Below the pieces are notes generated by a model. That model was given only the letters and a program-made list of their open reading frames with translations, searched no databases and had not been told where the DNA came from. From Neoarius graeffei (Eukaryota; Chordata; Actinopteri; Siluriformes; Ariidae), in NCBI RefSeq assembly GCF_027579695.1, contig NC_083572.1, positions 14,570,915 through 14,634,914 on the forward strand: 64,000 bases of DNA, read 5' to 3'. Positions 10,604 through 21,740 of this stretch are shown here, piece after piece. Numbering within the stretch: the first letter of the stretch is position 1; every line of letters starts with the position of its first letter. A program made the translations under genes and the position numbers.

Positions 10604-12196
10604 CAGGTGCTGGTCATATAATTAGAATATCATGAAAAAGTTTATTTATTTCAGTAATTCCATTCAAAAAGTGAAACTTGTATATTATATTCATTCATTA
10701 CACACAGACTGATATATTTAAAATGTTTATTTCTTTTAATTTTGATGATTATAACTGACAACTAATGAAAATCCCAAATTCAGTATCTCAGAAAATTAGA
10801 ATATTACTTAAGACCAATACAAAAAAAGGATTTTTAGAAATGTTGGCCAACTGAAAAGTATGAACATGAAAAGTATGAGCATGTACAGCACTCAATACTT
10901 AGTTGGGGCTCCTTTTGCCTGAATTACTGCAGCAATGTGGCGTGGCATGGAGTCGATCAGTCTGTGGCACTGCTCAGGTGTTATGAGAGCCCAGGTTGCT
11001 CTGATAGTGGCCTTCAGCTCTTCTGCATTGTTGGGTCTGGCGTATCGCATCTTCTTCTTCACAATACCCCATAGATTTTCTATGGGGTTAAGGTCAGGCG
11101 AGTTTGCTGGCCAATTAAGAACAGGGATACCATGGTCCTTAAACCAGGTACTGGTAGCTTTGGCACTGTGTGCAGGTGCCAAGTCCTGTTGGAAAATGAA
11201 ATCTGCATCTCCATAAAGTTGGTCAGCAGCAGGAAGCATGAAGTGCTCTAAAACTTCCTGGTAGATGGCTGCGTTGACCTTGGACCTCAGAAAACACAAT
11301 GGACCAACACCAGCAGATGACATGGCACCCCAAACCATCACTGACTGTGGAAACTTTACACTGGACCTCAAGCAACGTGGATTCTGTGCCTCTCTTCTCT
11401 TCCTCCAGACTCTGGGACCTTGATTTCCAAAGGAAATGCAAAATTTACTTTCATCAGAGAACATAACTTTGGACCACTCAGCAGCAGTCCAGTCCTTTTT
11501 GTCTTTAGCCCAGGCGAGACGCTTCCGACACTGTCTCTTGTTCAATAGTGGCTTGACACAAGGAATGCGACAGCTGAAACCCATGTCTTGCATACGTCTG
11601 TGCGTGGTGGTTCTTGAAGCACTGACTCCAGCTGCAGTCCACTCTTTGTGAATCTCCCCCACATTTTTGAATGGGTTTTGTTTCACAATCCTCTCCAGGG
11701 TGCGGTTATCCCTATTGCTTGTACACTTTTTTCTACCACATCTTTTCCTTCCCTTCACCTCTCTATTAATGTGCTTGGACACAGAGCTCTGTGAACAACC
11801 TTTTGTGTCTTGCCTTCCTTGTGCAAGGTGTCAATGGTCATCTTTAGGACAACTGTCAAGTCAGCAGTCTTCCCCATGATTGTGTCGCCTACAGAACTAG
11901 ACTGAGAGACCATTTAAAGGCCTTTGCAGGTGTTTTGAGTTAATTAGCTGATTAGAGTGTGGCACCAGGTGTCTTCAATATTGAACCTTTTCAGAATATT
12001 CTAATTTTCTGAGATACTGAATTTGGGGTTTTCATTAGTTGTCAGTTATAATCATCAAAATTAAAGGAAATAAACACTTGAAATATATCAGTCTGTGTGT
12101 AATGAATGAATATAATATACAAGTTTCACTTTTTGAATGGAATTACTGAAATAAATAAACTTTTTCATGATATTTTAATTATATGACCAGCACCTG
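10604..12196 (-). mobile_element. Tc1-like element, 1.59 kb
   Basis: Flanked by TA (10602-10603, 12197-12198). Ends CAGGTGCTGGTCATATAATT and its near-perfect inverse AATTATATGACCAGCACCTG. Long inverted repeats (~210 bp) have a second internal copy of the AGAATATYCTGA-type motif. It carries a frameshifted transposase. Confidence 0.95.
10892..11877 (-). pseudogene. Tc1-like DD34E transposase, one frameshift
   Basis: ATG at 11877 (MGKTADLTVVLKMTIDTLHK) begins the helix-turn-helix region. The frame shifts by one near 11785-11800 and continues as SKHINREVKGRKRCGRKK to the stop at 10892. The catalytic triad is visible: Asp in MFSDESKF, Asp in FQQDLAPAHSA, Glu in SPDLNPIENLW with the 34-residue spacing. 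One lesion separates it from an intact ~335-residue enzyme, so the copy is fairly young. The Asn usually after the second Asp is Leu. Confidence 0.92.
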
Positions 12197-12653
12197 TACA
12201 TGATGGTGGTGTTGGGGGGGGTATATTTTAACATTTTATATTTTAAAATTGTGGCATGTTGTTTAAAAATTGATCATTATTGAAAGCAGCTCTTTGTCAG
12301 GAACCTCAGCAGTAACAGCAGAGTGTTCTGGAATAGGCACAAGCACTGACCTTGGGGAGCCAAACATAGAGCTGGGTGCCACACATTTCATTCAATGACA
12401 CTTTCCCTATATTTTACTTATTTTGACTGAGAAATGTTTTATTGACAATTTTGATAACCCTTCACTTTTAATCCAGGTCTGTAGTGTGAAATGTTCTCGG
12501 CTCTGTTTTTGTTTAAAAATGTTTTCCAAATTGTAGCTGTGTTTAATTCATATCCAGAAAAATATATATTCCAATATAATATACTCAGCATAAACATTTT
12601 AAATAGATTCTATATTTTTGGTCCATCCATGACATATTACTAAAGTAGCCTAT

Positions 12654-12857
12654 TTACTGTTGTTGATGTGGGTCACTTGCTGTTAGCCAATTCACTTTCT
12701 CGTACCAGGAGAGCTGAAAGGAACGAGTATTATTCCCTACCTTTTTCACCAAGTCAATTTGAGGCGTTGGTCTACCCTGCTCTTTAATTTTAATTTTTTC
12801 CTCGAAAGGAAGACTGGCAAATGGCTTCGCCAAAATTAAATCAGCAATGCTTGGCAT
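12654..12857 (-). pseudogene. ZMYM1-like hAT transposase N-terminal segment
   Basis: MPSIADLILAKPFASLPFEE, then GRPTPQIDL and RSFQLSWYEKVNWLTAS. This is the start of the TTF-type zinc-finger region of ZMYM1-like hAT transposases. It ends just before the cysteines of the finger (replaced by DPHQQQ, stop). Confidence 0.8.
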
Positions 12858-13216
12858 CCGTGCGCAGCTTTCTTGCTAGCTGACTAGCCCCCTCAAGTTC
12901 AAGTTCAGTCACTCAAATAAACGAAATTTCTGGAACTAAGATAGCAAACTTGACAACACTATATTTACATTTTATTTACAATGAAAATATATACAAACTA
13001 AAAAAGCTGGTAGAAACCGTATGTAATGAATGAAATCGAAATGTAAGCTGATCTCTTACAATACACCACACCACTTGCGAATCCGCATGGGACTGAACTG
13101 AGATTCACCGCTGCCTGTCTATATTTGAAACGAGCTGTCAATCAAAGAAAATATCCGGCTGCTTTCACCAATCACCAGTCTCCTCGCGGAAAGCTTTGCC
13201 ATGTCCCTCCCACTGT

Positions 13217-13430
13217 GAGGCTGGGAGTCCGTGGGGTGGGCGTTTTCGCAGTATTTGTCCAATAACCGTCTTGCATTTTGATATTGAAAAGCGCATAGCT
13301 CCCAAATGCCATTGAAGTCCACTGAGGCTGGGAGTCCGTGGGGCGGGCATTTTCACAGTATTTGTCCAATAACCGTCTTGCATTTTAAGATTGAAAAGCG
13401 CATAGCTCCCAAATGCCAGTGAAGTCCACT
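13217..13430. repeat. 107-bp tandem duplication
   Basis: Two 107-bp units start at GAGGCTGGGAGTCCGTGG (13217 and 13324) and differ at a few bases; a third start at 13431 diverges at once. It lies inside the ZMYM1-type hAT. Frames across it on the minus strand are periodic artefacts. Confidence 0.9.
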
Positions 13431-13670
13431 GAGGCTGGGCTGCATCGCGCTGTCACGAGGGGGAAAAACTCACGCACACATTAGGGAGACTGGGGAAAGT
13501 TATAACGGAATGATTTCGCACTGTAGTTGGGTTGAGCACATATATTTCTATGATTCTGGATCTGAAATAGCAATGTTATAAGGTCGGCTATAACATAAGC
13601 CTAGCGCAATTCATCCTACACGATGTTCGTCATTTTTAGAGGAGGCTGAGCCTCCCTCGTTGTCTTAGAG

Positions 13671-14743
13671 CAGGGGTGGGCAATTATTTTTTCCATGGGG
13701 CCACATGAGAAACAGAAGATTTTGTGGAGGGCCGGACCAAAAGGCTGAACTAAATTCTGCATAATATTAATTGCATTTCTTTATATAAAGCAGTAAATAA
13801 CATTGTTTTTACAAGCTGCTAAGACTGGTAAGAGTATGGAAAAAACGAGGTTGCCTTACAAAAAATGTCATTTATTCAATCAAATTTCCCAAAACAATGG
13901 TTAACAAAATGTGAACGTTTGTACCATTTTTTTGTCACATTCACCCCAAAACACAATAAAGACATCACAATATTGTCTTTCTACTCCAAATATCAAGCAA
14001 GATACATCATATTATAATAATGATGCCCACATTTGTAGTCTAATCACCTCATTTGGTGTTTTTCAGTTTTTTATTTGTTCAGTGAGAGAAATCTAGTCTC
14101 TGTTGGTCTTTAACGAGTGCATCAAAGTCAGGTTGAATGTCTGAGGTGGAGATGCGAAGCACAGCTGACAGATGATCATCGGTGAGAGAGGATCTATACC
14201 TGGATTTGTTAAACTTCATCACTGAAAATGTTTGTTCGCATATGTAGGTAGAGCCAAAGAGAACAAACATCTTCTGAGCATGTCTCCTCATGTTTGTTGA
14301 AAGCCCTGCATTCGGCATCTACCTTTCTTCTTTTTGCGGACGTTTTGGGGGCTAAAGTCTTCTTGTGATCTGCTCGCAACAACGTCGATTCGGTGTAGGT
14401 ATCAGATCTACAGATCGGCTCCGGCGCCTGCTGGTGACGTCACACCATGTGATTGGCTGGACCATTTGAAGGATGACGTACAAGTTTGTGGTTGGTCTGG
14501 ACAAATTACGGAAGTAGTTATCGCGGGATTAGGTTTCGTGGGATTTCATGTCATGTTCATGTCGCGCTCATTGCGTTTTTGTTGAACACAACTTCAAAAT
14601 AAAAGCAATGCACATTCAGTCCATGCATGAGGTAAAATTAGAAAATACGTTTATTTTGTAATTTCTCATTAACCTTACGTGGGCCGGTCAGAATGAACCA
14701 AAGGGCCGGATGCGGCCCGCGGGCCGTAAAATGCCCAGGTCTG
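13671..14743 (-). mobile_element. hAT element, GTF2IRD2-type
   Basis: Perfect 8-bp duplication TCTTAGAG (13663-13670, 14744-14751). Termini CAGGGGTGGGCAATTATT and ...AAATGCCCAGGTCTG. The subterminal right end has the GGGCCGGATGCGGCCCGC motif typical of this hAT group. It contains a C-terminal transposase remnant. Confidence 0.93.
14079..14318 (-). pseudogene. hAT transposase C-terminus (GTF2IRD2-like)
   Basis: MRRHAQKMFVLFGSTYICEQ, TFSVMKFNKSRYRSSLTDDH, LSAVLRISTSD, then stop. This is the hATC dimerisation block of the hAT lineage that gave rise to GTF2IRD2 and its fish relatives. Only this last exon part remains. Confidence 0.85.
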
Positions 14744-15188
14744 TCTTAGAGCAATCGCCTGTGATTCACACCTACGGTCAATTTAGAGTCACCAGTTAAC
14801 CTAGCCTGCATGTCTTTGGACTGTGGGGGAAACCGGAGCACCCGGAGGAAACCCACGCAGACACAGGGAGAACATGCAAACTCCGCACAGAAAGGCCCTC
14901 GCCAGCCATGGGGCTCGAACCCGGACCTTCTTGCTGTGAGGCGACAGCGCTAACCACTACACCACCGTGCCACCCGGCTAAGAACTTCTGCTCACTTATA
15001 TTGTCATATCAGTTGTGCTAACCCCTTGTTATATTTGTTTTCTTTTATTTATTTCATTCATTTTCTTTGTCTTACATATCTTTAATCCACTCATTAGAGG
15101 AGGTGGGATTTTGGTTTTTGATAGAATTGATAAATGTATTGGAGTGAGTTTGTCATTGCATTGGATTCTTTTGTTTCAATAAATAAAT

Positions 15189-15190
15189 AA

Positions 15191-15254
<64 letters not shown>
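15189..15254. repeat. (CA)n(TA)n microsatellite
   Basis: About nine CA then more than 20 TA units between the L1 3' end and the Tc1 end; the TA run supplied the Tc1 target. Confidence 0.95.
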
Positions 15255-15258
<4 letters not shown>

Positions 15259-15403
15259 GTATGCAAAAGTTTGGGCACCCCTGGTCAAAATTGCTGTTAC
15301 TGTGAACAGTTAAGCAAGTTGAAGATGAAATGATCTCCAAAAGTCATAAAGTTAAAGATGACTCATTCCCTTAATATTTTAAGCAAAAACATTTTTTTTC
15401 TTT

Positions 15404-16456
15404 TCATCTTTTACATTTTCTAAATGACAAAAAAAGGAAAAGGGCCCGAAGCAAAAGTTTGGGCACCCTGCATGGTAAGTACCTAGTAACACCCCCTTTG
15501 GCAAGTATCACAGCTTGTAAACACTTTTTGTAGCCAGCTAATAATCTTTCAGTTCTTACCTGGGGGATTTTCACACATTCGTCCTTGCAAAAGGCTTCCA
15601 GTTCTACAAGTTTCTTGGGCTGTCTTGCATGCACTGCTCTTTTAAGATCTATCCACAGATATTCAATGATGTTTAGGTCAGGGGACTGTGAGGGCCAGGG
15701 CAAAACCTTCAGCTTGTGCCTCTTGAGGTATTCCATTGTAGATTTTGAGGTGTGTTTTGGATCATCATCTTATTGTAGGACCCATCCTCTTTTTAACTTC
15801 AACTTTTTTACAGATGGTGTGATGTTTGCTTCCAGAATTTGCTGGTATTTATTCGAATCCATGCTTCCCTCGACCAATAAAATGTGCCCTGTGCCACCCG
15901 CTGCAACACAACCCCAAAGCATGATCGATCCACACCCATGCTTCAGAGTTGGAGAGGTGTTCTTTTCCTGGAACTTGGCACCCTTTTTTCTCCAAATATA
16001 CTTTTGCACATTGTGGCCAAAAAGTTCTATTTTGATTTCATCAGTCCACAGGACTTGTTTCCAAAATGCATCAGGCTTATTTAGATGTTCATTTGCAAAC
16101 TTCAGATGCTGAATTTTGTGGCTAGGACGCAGGACAGGTTTTCTTCTGATGACTCTCCCATGAAGGTCATATTTGTTCAGGTGTCGCTGCATAGTAGAAC
16201 AGTGCACCACCACTCCAGGGTCTGCTAAAGCTTTCTGAAGGTCTTTTGCAGTCAAACAGGGGTTTTTATTTGGCTTTCTAGCAATCCAACGAGCAGTTCT
16301 TTCAGAAAGTTTTCTTCATCTTCCAGACCTCACCTTGATCTCCACTGTTTCTGTTAACTGCCATTTCTTAATAACATTACAATCTGAGGAAACAGCTACC
16401 TGAAAACACTTTGCTACGTTCTTGTAGCCTTCTCCTGCTTTGTGAGCATCAATTAT
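15404..16456 (-). pseudogene. Tc1-like transposase, codons ~14 onward
   Basis: Continues a gene starting at 43917 (MGSSKQLPRILNN) across the insertion, resuming IIDAHKAGEGYKNVAK. Later blocks: DLQKALADPGVVVHCSTMQR, VLWTDEIKIELFG (first Asp; usual Ser after DE is Ile), DDPKHTSKS at the second-Asp region, and SPDLNIIEYLWIDLK (Glu). A stop lies just before the second-Asp block (~15767) and another near 16315 in the helix-turn-helix region. Dead copy. Confidence 0.9.
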
Positions 16457-16461
16457 TTTTA

Positions 16462-17031
16462 GTCGGGGAGCCAAAGTCCCAAAAATGGGTTGAACCTGAC
16501 ATGGCTTGTTATACTTTTTATTTGTGATTTTATTGATAGTTTTATCCCTAAGGACAAAGAATTGGAGGGTCTGCTCTGTTGGAAATATCGCGAAAAAAAA
16601 TTGTGCCTATTTTAGTGTATGTACCCTTCATTTTTCGACGAAAAATTCTGAAAAATGAAAAATTCCCTGAAATCCTCAGTGGCTTGGGTAAGCTGTCAAT
16701 AAATGCTTTCCAGGTGCAAAGGACACATATGTTGACAACATTCAGTGAAAAAACAATTCTTAAACCACATTTCTACATGATTTTAGCTCCATTTAGTGCA
16801 AAAAAAATTAGGCGTTTTTTTCACTTTTTTGCAATATTTTCATCTTTACTTCACTGGCAATGAACTTTTCTCCCAAGTTATGACATCAGACAATATGCCA
16901 TTCTTTTTACCATGCAGTACACTCATTCCACAGAAAAAACTATAAAAATCCAACCAAAATCAATGGATCTGTGGCGATTTCACTTCTAGTTGGTGATCAA
17001 CAGGCCCAGAAACTCAATAGAATTTTAGGCT
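16462..17031 (+). repeat. Left TIR (~570 bp) of the PIN/CXC element
   Basis: From GTCGGGGAGCC to ...AATAGAATTTTAGGCTAC. It matches, inverted, 19026-19384 joined to 43701-43873 with few changes. About 52 bp near 16625-16677 (CCTTCATTTTTCGACG...) have no partner in the right TIR, at exactly the point where the 24.3-kb element sits there. Confidence 0.88.
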
Positions 17032-17443
17032 ACTCTCAACATTCTGAAAGGTACACTGTGTACTTAACATGGTTTTAATGTCCACGTTACTAAACATCAT
17101 AGCCTAGGGAGCTTTTAAATTTAAAAATAACTGTTCTCCCAATGGAAATAAGTAAAATTGAAAAAAAATAAAATAAAATTAAACAAAAATACTTTATTAT
17201 CTCACAATTTTATTGACTCACTGACAACTTTAATAGAACAAAGTAATTTAAAAGTAAACGTGGGGTCCCTGCGCGGGTCCCTGTGAATTAGGATAATCAG
17301 GAGGGTGGCACACTACAGATCCTTCCTGTCACCTGATGAGACAACAAACAAGACCGACAGGGTGGGTCATACAGCAGCTGGATAAAAGATGCCCCCCTCC
17401 ACATTGATGTACACACGTGTACACACACACACACACAGTCAAC

Positions 17444-18793
17444 TTACATGTCTCTTTCTTCAAGCGCAAGTTCAATCCTTGAACATCTGTTGGGGTCCCT
17501 GGTGCAGAGGCATGCAATGCCACACCTCACATTTGCTCTTGCACAGGAGCATCCTCGGGCACACATGCTCTTCTTGCAGTTGCAGTATTTGTTGAGTTTG
17601 AGTTCCGATGGTTTTGCCTCTTTCAGCATCATAACTGGCACCAATTTGCTGTTTACAAGTTGCCTCCCAAACTCAGTAGCAGCTGGGTGGTTTGGCTGAA
17701 CCAGGTGCGCCCGCTTACACACAGCTAATTGATGAAGAGCACAGCGAAGGTGTAATAAGAAGGCATCTTCTGTTGGAGGAAGGCAACGTATGTCTCCTTT
17801 GATGTTAACAAAGAGATGGGCTCGCAGGGCATCCAGTGTCCCAACAAAGTCACTCCTGTCATAAAGAGACACCATATATTGATGTGCTGCTGTGATGACC
17901 TCTTCCTGAACATCTAGGCTTTCCTCAGGGTCACCATACCTGCAGAGTGGCAGAAGGTCTGTCAGGTGTTTAATGGTAGTTGTGTAGGCCCGCCTTTTCC
18001 CTCTTCTGTAAAGATAGCTCACTGTGTCACATCCAGTAAGTATGTACGTGCTGAGGAGAATGGATGTAAATTCTGCAGGTGCAGTGTCATACTTCCCTGC
18101 CAGAGCTTCTGTCATGGCATGAACAGGTAGGAAGTTGTCATTCATCTTCACCCACAGCTCCTGCAGCCCAATCATGTGTCTGATGTAGTAGATGCACATC
18201 ATGATCACATCTGTGTCAGTTGCAACTACCACAGCCCGTTTGTGGTGCATAATGCATACTGAATATGCAATGTGAGCAAACATTCTAGTATCTGCCTCCT
18301 CATGTTTTTCACAGGAAAGTTCTGGAAGCTCAATCTGACAATTTGCTGCCAAGAGCACAGTGTGACCAGGATCACAAAAGACACCACCAAGAATAAGTGT
18401 GCACCCTGCAGGAAGTGACTTGTTCTGAGCAGTCCATGCTTCCCCCAGGTAGTTCAACAGATTAGCTTTATTCCGTGGATTGTGAATGAAGCCTTTCCAT
18501 TCAGGTACAGGGAGTGTGTCATGCGGCTTATACTCCTTCATTTTGCTGGGGCAGGTCTTCATCCTCATCTCTCGCTCCTCACCTTTCAGACTTTCAGCTG
18601 GAGAGAAATCATATCTATCACCAACAAAGTGGATGCAGTCACATTGGTCTGGGAGCATTCCAAGTAGCTGCCTCAGATAATTCCCTTGCAGTTCATAGAA
18701 GGTGCTGCTCCCAAGATGCTGGTAACGTTGAATGAATGCCATGGCATCAACTACCATTACAACAGGCTTGTCAGACGGTGGTATAAGTTTCAT
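17444..18793 (-). CDS. PIN/XPG-like nuclease-related protein with C-terminal CXC cysteine cluster
   Basis: Open frame of ~449 codons from ATG 18793 (MKLIPPSDKPVVMVVDAMAF). The frame is open upstream to a TTG at 18829, and a splice donor GAG|GTAAGT near 18845 suggests an earlier exon. Conserved blocks: DCIHFVGDRYDFS, HEEADTRMFAHIAY, VVVATDTDVIMMCI, STYILTGCDTVSYLYRRGK. The Asp-rich motifs and GCDT/GK pattern match a large animal repeat-protein family with an XPG/PIN-like fold. The C-terminus KYCNCKKSMCARGCSCARA continues with further Cys pairs like a tesmin/TSO1 CXC domain, probably metal- and DNA-binding. It ends at a donor-like CAT|GTAAGT. No internal stop, so recently functional. Catalytic activity is not established. 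Confidence 0.7.
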   Translation of the reverse strand: MKLIPPSDKPVVMVVDAMAFIQRYQHLGSSTFYELQGNYLRQLLGMLPDQCDCIHFVGDRYDFSPAESLKGEEREMRMKTCPSKMKEYKPHDTLPVPEWKGFIHNPRNKANLLNYLGEAWTAQNKSLPAGCTLILGGVFCDPGHTVLLAANCQIELPELSCEKHEEADTRMFAHIAYSVCIMHHKRAVVVATDTDVIMMCIYYIRHMIGLQELWVKMNDNFLPVHAMTEALAGKYDTAPAEFTSILLSTYILTGCDTVSYLYRRGKRRAYTTTIKHLTDLLPLCRYGDPEESLDVQEEVITAAHQYMVSLYDRSDFVGTLDALRAHLFVNIKGDIRCLPPTEDAFLLHLRCALHQLAVCKRAHLVQPNHPAATEFGRQLVNSKLVPVMMLKEAKPSELKLNKYCNCKKSMCARGCSCARANVRCGIACLCTRDPNRCSRIELALEERDM

Positions 18794-18910
18794 GACATTT
18801 AAGCCATAGCCATAGAGAAAGTAAGGCAAAACATAAAACTTACCTCAGATAAATGGGTGCCGTGGGGGGTGTCACCGGGGTGCAAATCATTGTAGGATCC
18901 CCAAATTACT

Positions 18911-18934
18911 CATATGTGTGTGTTTGTGTGTGTT

Positions 18935-18975
<41 letters not shown>
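18911..18975. repeat. (TG)n/(GA)n microsatellite
   Basis: TG-rich stretch with TTTG interruptions, then about 14 GA units, between the PIN/CXC gene and the right TIR. Confidence 0.95.
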
Positions 18976-18978
<3 letters not shown>

Positions 18979-19025
18979 TGTGTCATATTGCTAAGTATTC
19001 AGTGTGCCTTTCAGAATTTTGATTG

Positions 19026-19384
19026 TAGCCTGAAATTCTATTGAGTTTCTGGGCCTGTTGATCACCAACTAGAAGTGAAATCACCACAGATCCATTGATT
19101 TTGGTTGGATTTTTATAGTTTTTTCTGTGGAATCAGTATACTGTTTGGTAAAAAGAATGGCATATTGTCTGATGTCATAACTTGGGGAAAAGGTTGATTG
19201 CCAGTGAAGTAAAGATGAAAATATTGCAAAAAAGTGAAAAACGTCTAATTTTTTTGCATTAAATGGAGCCAAAATCATGTAGAAATGTGGTTTAAGAATT
19301 ATTTTTTCACTGAATGTTGTCAACATATGTGTCCTTTGCACCTGGAAAGCATTTATTGACAACTTACCCAAGCCACTGAAGTAC
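19026..19384 (-). repeat. Right TIR of the PIN/CXC element, inner part
   Basis: Inverted counterpart of 16678-17031 (shared: GTTTCTGGGCCTGTTGATCA, GAATGGCATATTGTCTGATG). The outer part of the same TIR is 43701-43873. The two are separated by the 24.3-kb integrase/HECT-type element. Confidence 0.88.
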
Positions 19385-19687
19385 GGAAGCCGAGAGAGGC
19401 CCGTCATATAATCTTTTTTTATTCACCTTGTTATCCCGAGATAACGGCATAATTAATTTGAGATCTCGAGAAAACAAAACCGTTATCCCGAGATAACGAC
19501 ATAATTAATTCAGGATCTCGAGAAAACAACACAACTAATTCGAGATCTCGAGAAAACAAAACCGTTATTTCGAGATCTCGAGAAAACAAAACAATTATTC
19601 CGTGATCTCGAGAAAACAAAACAATTATTCCGTGATCTCGAGAAAACAAAACAATTATTTCATGATCTCGAGAAAACAGCTGAGATT
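19385..19687 (+). repeat. Left TIR of the integrase/HECT-type element
   Basis: Eight to nine ~31-bp subunits on the pattern GATCTCGAGAAAACAAAAC + TTATTCCGT, each with the palindrome CTCGAG, next to two TTATCCCGAGATAACG palindromes. The 19-base terminal word recurs inverted at 19711-19729 (CCTCTCTCGGCTTCCGTAC), so the left end alone can fold back. Confidence 0.92.
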
Positions 19688-19771
19688 TCTAGCAGAGCTG
19701 CGCTCCCTCTCTCGGCTTCCGTACCCCTGTGGATCAGACAACGAAATTGGCGGACAGGTAACAGAGTAGAA

Positions 19772-20387
19772 ATGGCTTTTTACGATGCCTTGAGAGAGAG
19801 GGGGGTCCCAGAGGAGAACATCACCCGGATGATAGAGGACAAGGTGAGACAAATGTGTTTAAACCTCACAAATCGAAGGTGTTGGCTAATCTCTGCATTT
19901 CATGAAAGCTCACCTGTTGCATCAAGCAACAGGAGGCTAGCCTAGCATGCTACAAGTGTTCACACCCAGCGCTAGCCTGCTCTCTGGTGGTAGCTAAAGT
20001 AGTAGGCTAGCGATTCAATCTTTGCTCAAGTCAAATGCAGTTTAACCATATTTATATGTTCATGTGCTGGTTCCCTGTTTACATGGAGCTGCTTACATGC
20101 AGAGAGGTAGATAGCACTAGCAGACTAGCCGTAGCAAATATCAACCATCTGTGGCCATAGTGCTTCTACTCAAGTCATTTTTTTGATATAGTGCTTGTAC
20201 TTCTACTCCACTCCTCTGCTCCAGTACTTTATACATTTCTAGCAGGGACTGAGCCTGTGATTCAGTATTGCAAGGTGCTGTGTGACAGTATGTGTATGAT
20301 AGTAGCCTAGTGCAAGTACATAAGGCAGTGCAGTGATAAAGTTAAGAGACCAGCATTATGTATGAACAATAAACACTGATGAAAATG

Positions 20388-20433
<46 letters not shown>

Positions 20434-21740
20434 TATGTTTACACTTTCAGGTGGACCAAGACATCATGAATGCAATAGATGACGACACCTTGTCGAGGTA
20501 TATTCCTCATCTGGGTGACAGAGTGTTTGCCAGGAACTGGACCAGTGGTGAACGCAATGAAGAGAGGAAGAGAATCCTTGTGGATCGACTTCGGTCCAAA
20601 ATGAGGCTATCCAGCACCAGTGGCCCAGCACCAACAGCCACTCAAAGCCGCAACAGGATTGGTGTGGGGAACAAAAATGCAGAGAGAGGCACAAGGAAGA
20701 TTGAAGTAGGATGGATGAACTACCACAATGGTGTTATGAAACAGGTTCGACGTCCAACTGGAGGTGGCACAAGGGAAATCATAGTCAGGAAAAGTGACAC
20801 CATGAAAAAAATACTTGAGGATGCAAAGAAGATGCTTTTCCCTAATGGGAAATCCACAAAAGGACATATGGACGAATTTGAATTCACACTCTGTTATGGG
20901 TTCAGATGAGCCTTTAGAAGAGACACTGTCTGTTACAAGTGTCTATGACACAACTCGGCATAAAATTCTTCGATTGTATGTCTGCTCTAAGAGAAAAGAT
21001 ACTGAAAGTTCAACTAATTTGAATGCCACACCTGAGGCACCTCACCAAGACAGCTCACTTGCAGAGAGTACTTGCACTACAGCAAGCAAGACTGCAACTC
21101 CAGACAGACTTTCTCCACATGCTTGTTCTTCTACTATATCTCACCTCAGCCCTATAATGTCTGCTCCAGTGTCTGAAATAGGACAGCTTGTGTCTACCTC
21201 CAGCCCTCCCATACCTGCATGTGTGATTTCACATTCAAATGAGGAAGATGAAGAGGTAATATTTCTTGGTGGGCCTAGGAATGTGTCATGTGACGACGCA
21301 AGCGACACACTCGTGTATGACCCACAAATTACACCTCTGCCTCTATTTGACAATTTGCTAACCGACTTGCTTGCTGATAACGTGGTTGATGCGACATTTG
21401 ATGCAAACTCCAACTCTTTCTTTGAAAACCCAGAAAATGTTGCAGAGAAGCAGCTCCTCACTATTCGTTCAGCCCACTGCATTACAGATATGATTAATAC
21501 CTTTTCTGACCCCAACATCCTGGATGCAAATATTACTTTTCAGCGGGTGCTGGAAAATGGAGACATAGAAAATGGGGTGGGCAATGGCCTCGTGCTGGAC
21601 TGTCTAACAGACTTCTGGTCGAAATTTTATTTGTCAAGGACTTCAGGCACCACATTCAAGGTACCCACCTTGCATCATGCTTACAAAGAAAGAGAGTGGG
21701 AAGCAGTGGCCCGCATCGTGGCCTTTGGTTGGAAGTACAG
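19772..21740 (+). pseudogene. HECT-associated-type protein gene, N-terminal two exons, frameshifted
   Basis: Exon 1 (19772-19843) encodes MAFYDALRERGVPEENITRM + IEDK and ends at AAG|GTGAGA. Exon 2 starts at 20451 after TTTCAG in phase 0 (VDQDIMNAIDDDTLSRYIPH) and runs to a donor at 21740. Recognisable blocks: RNWTSGER, RKIEVGWMNYHNG, GGGTREIIVRKSDT, MLFPNGKS, then LEETLSVTSVYDTTRHKILR, and after a Ser-rich linker FWSKFYLSRTSGTTFKVPTL, EREWEAVARIVAFGWKYR. I recall this arrangement from fish proteins ending in a HECT-like (G2E3-like) domain. A one-base shift near 20895-20910 breaks the frame, and the HECT part is absent. The intron holds an (AAT)n run at 20387-20432. Confidence 0.6.

Larger units (their letters stand above)
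10423..14763 (-). mobile_element. hAT (ZMYM1/TTF-type) inserted in SINE
   Basis: Perfect 8-bp duplication ATTCACAC (10415-10422, 14764-14771). Termini CAGTGGCGGCTGGT and ...CAATCGCCTGTG are imperfect inverted repeats beginning CA. It carries a TTF-type transposase N-terminus on the minus strand, a 107-bp duplication, a Tc1 element (10604-12196) and a second hAT (13671-14743). Without those two insertions it is about 1.66 kb, so non-autonomous. Confidence 0.9.
10253..14975 (-). mobile_element. tRNA-derived SINE split by a hAT nest
   Basis: The tail half is 10253-10422 and the head half (tRNA promoter region) 14764-14975. The outer 13-bp target duplication GGCTAAGAACTTC is perfect (10240-10252, 14976-14988) and lies in L1 sequence. 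The 4.3-kb interior is the hAT at 10423-14763. Confidence 0.95.
7936..15188 (+). mobile_element. L1 (Tx1-like) LINE, fragmented
   Basis: One 5'-truncated L1 in pieces: endonuclease end (7942-8277), RT C-terminal region and 3' coding part (8281-9640, 10104-10252), and 3' end (14976-15188, with AATAAATAAATAAA). The pieces rejoin when three insertions are removed: the 9641-10103 element, the SINE at 10253-14975, and the hAT inside that SINE. Target duplications prove the order. An internal deletion near 8278 removes most of the RT. Confidence 0.85.

Noticed and set aside
13119-13383. Overlapping minus-strand frames with repeated PHGLPAS/TDSQP words
   Set aside because: Produced by the 107-bp tandem duplication; three frames are open at once and none resembles a protein.
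17329-17443. Further coding exon of the PIN/CXC gene
   Set aside because: After the donor at 17444 the only acceptor-like site leads to an immediate stop; the protein ends in the same residues either way.
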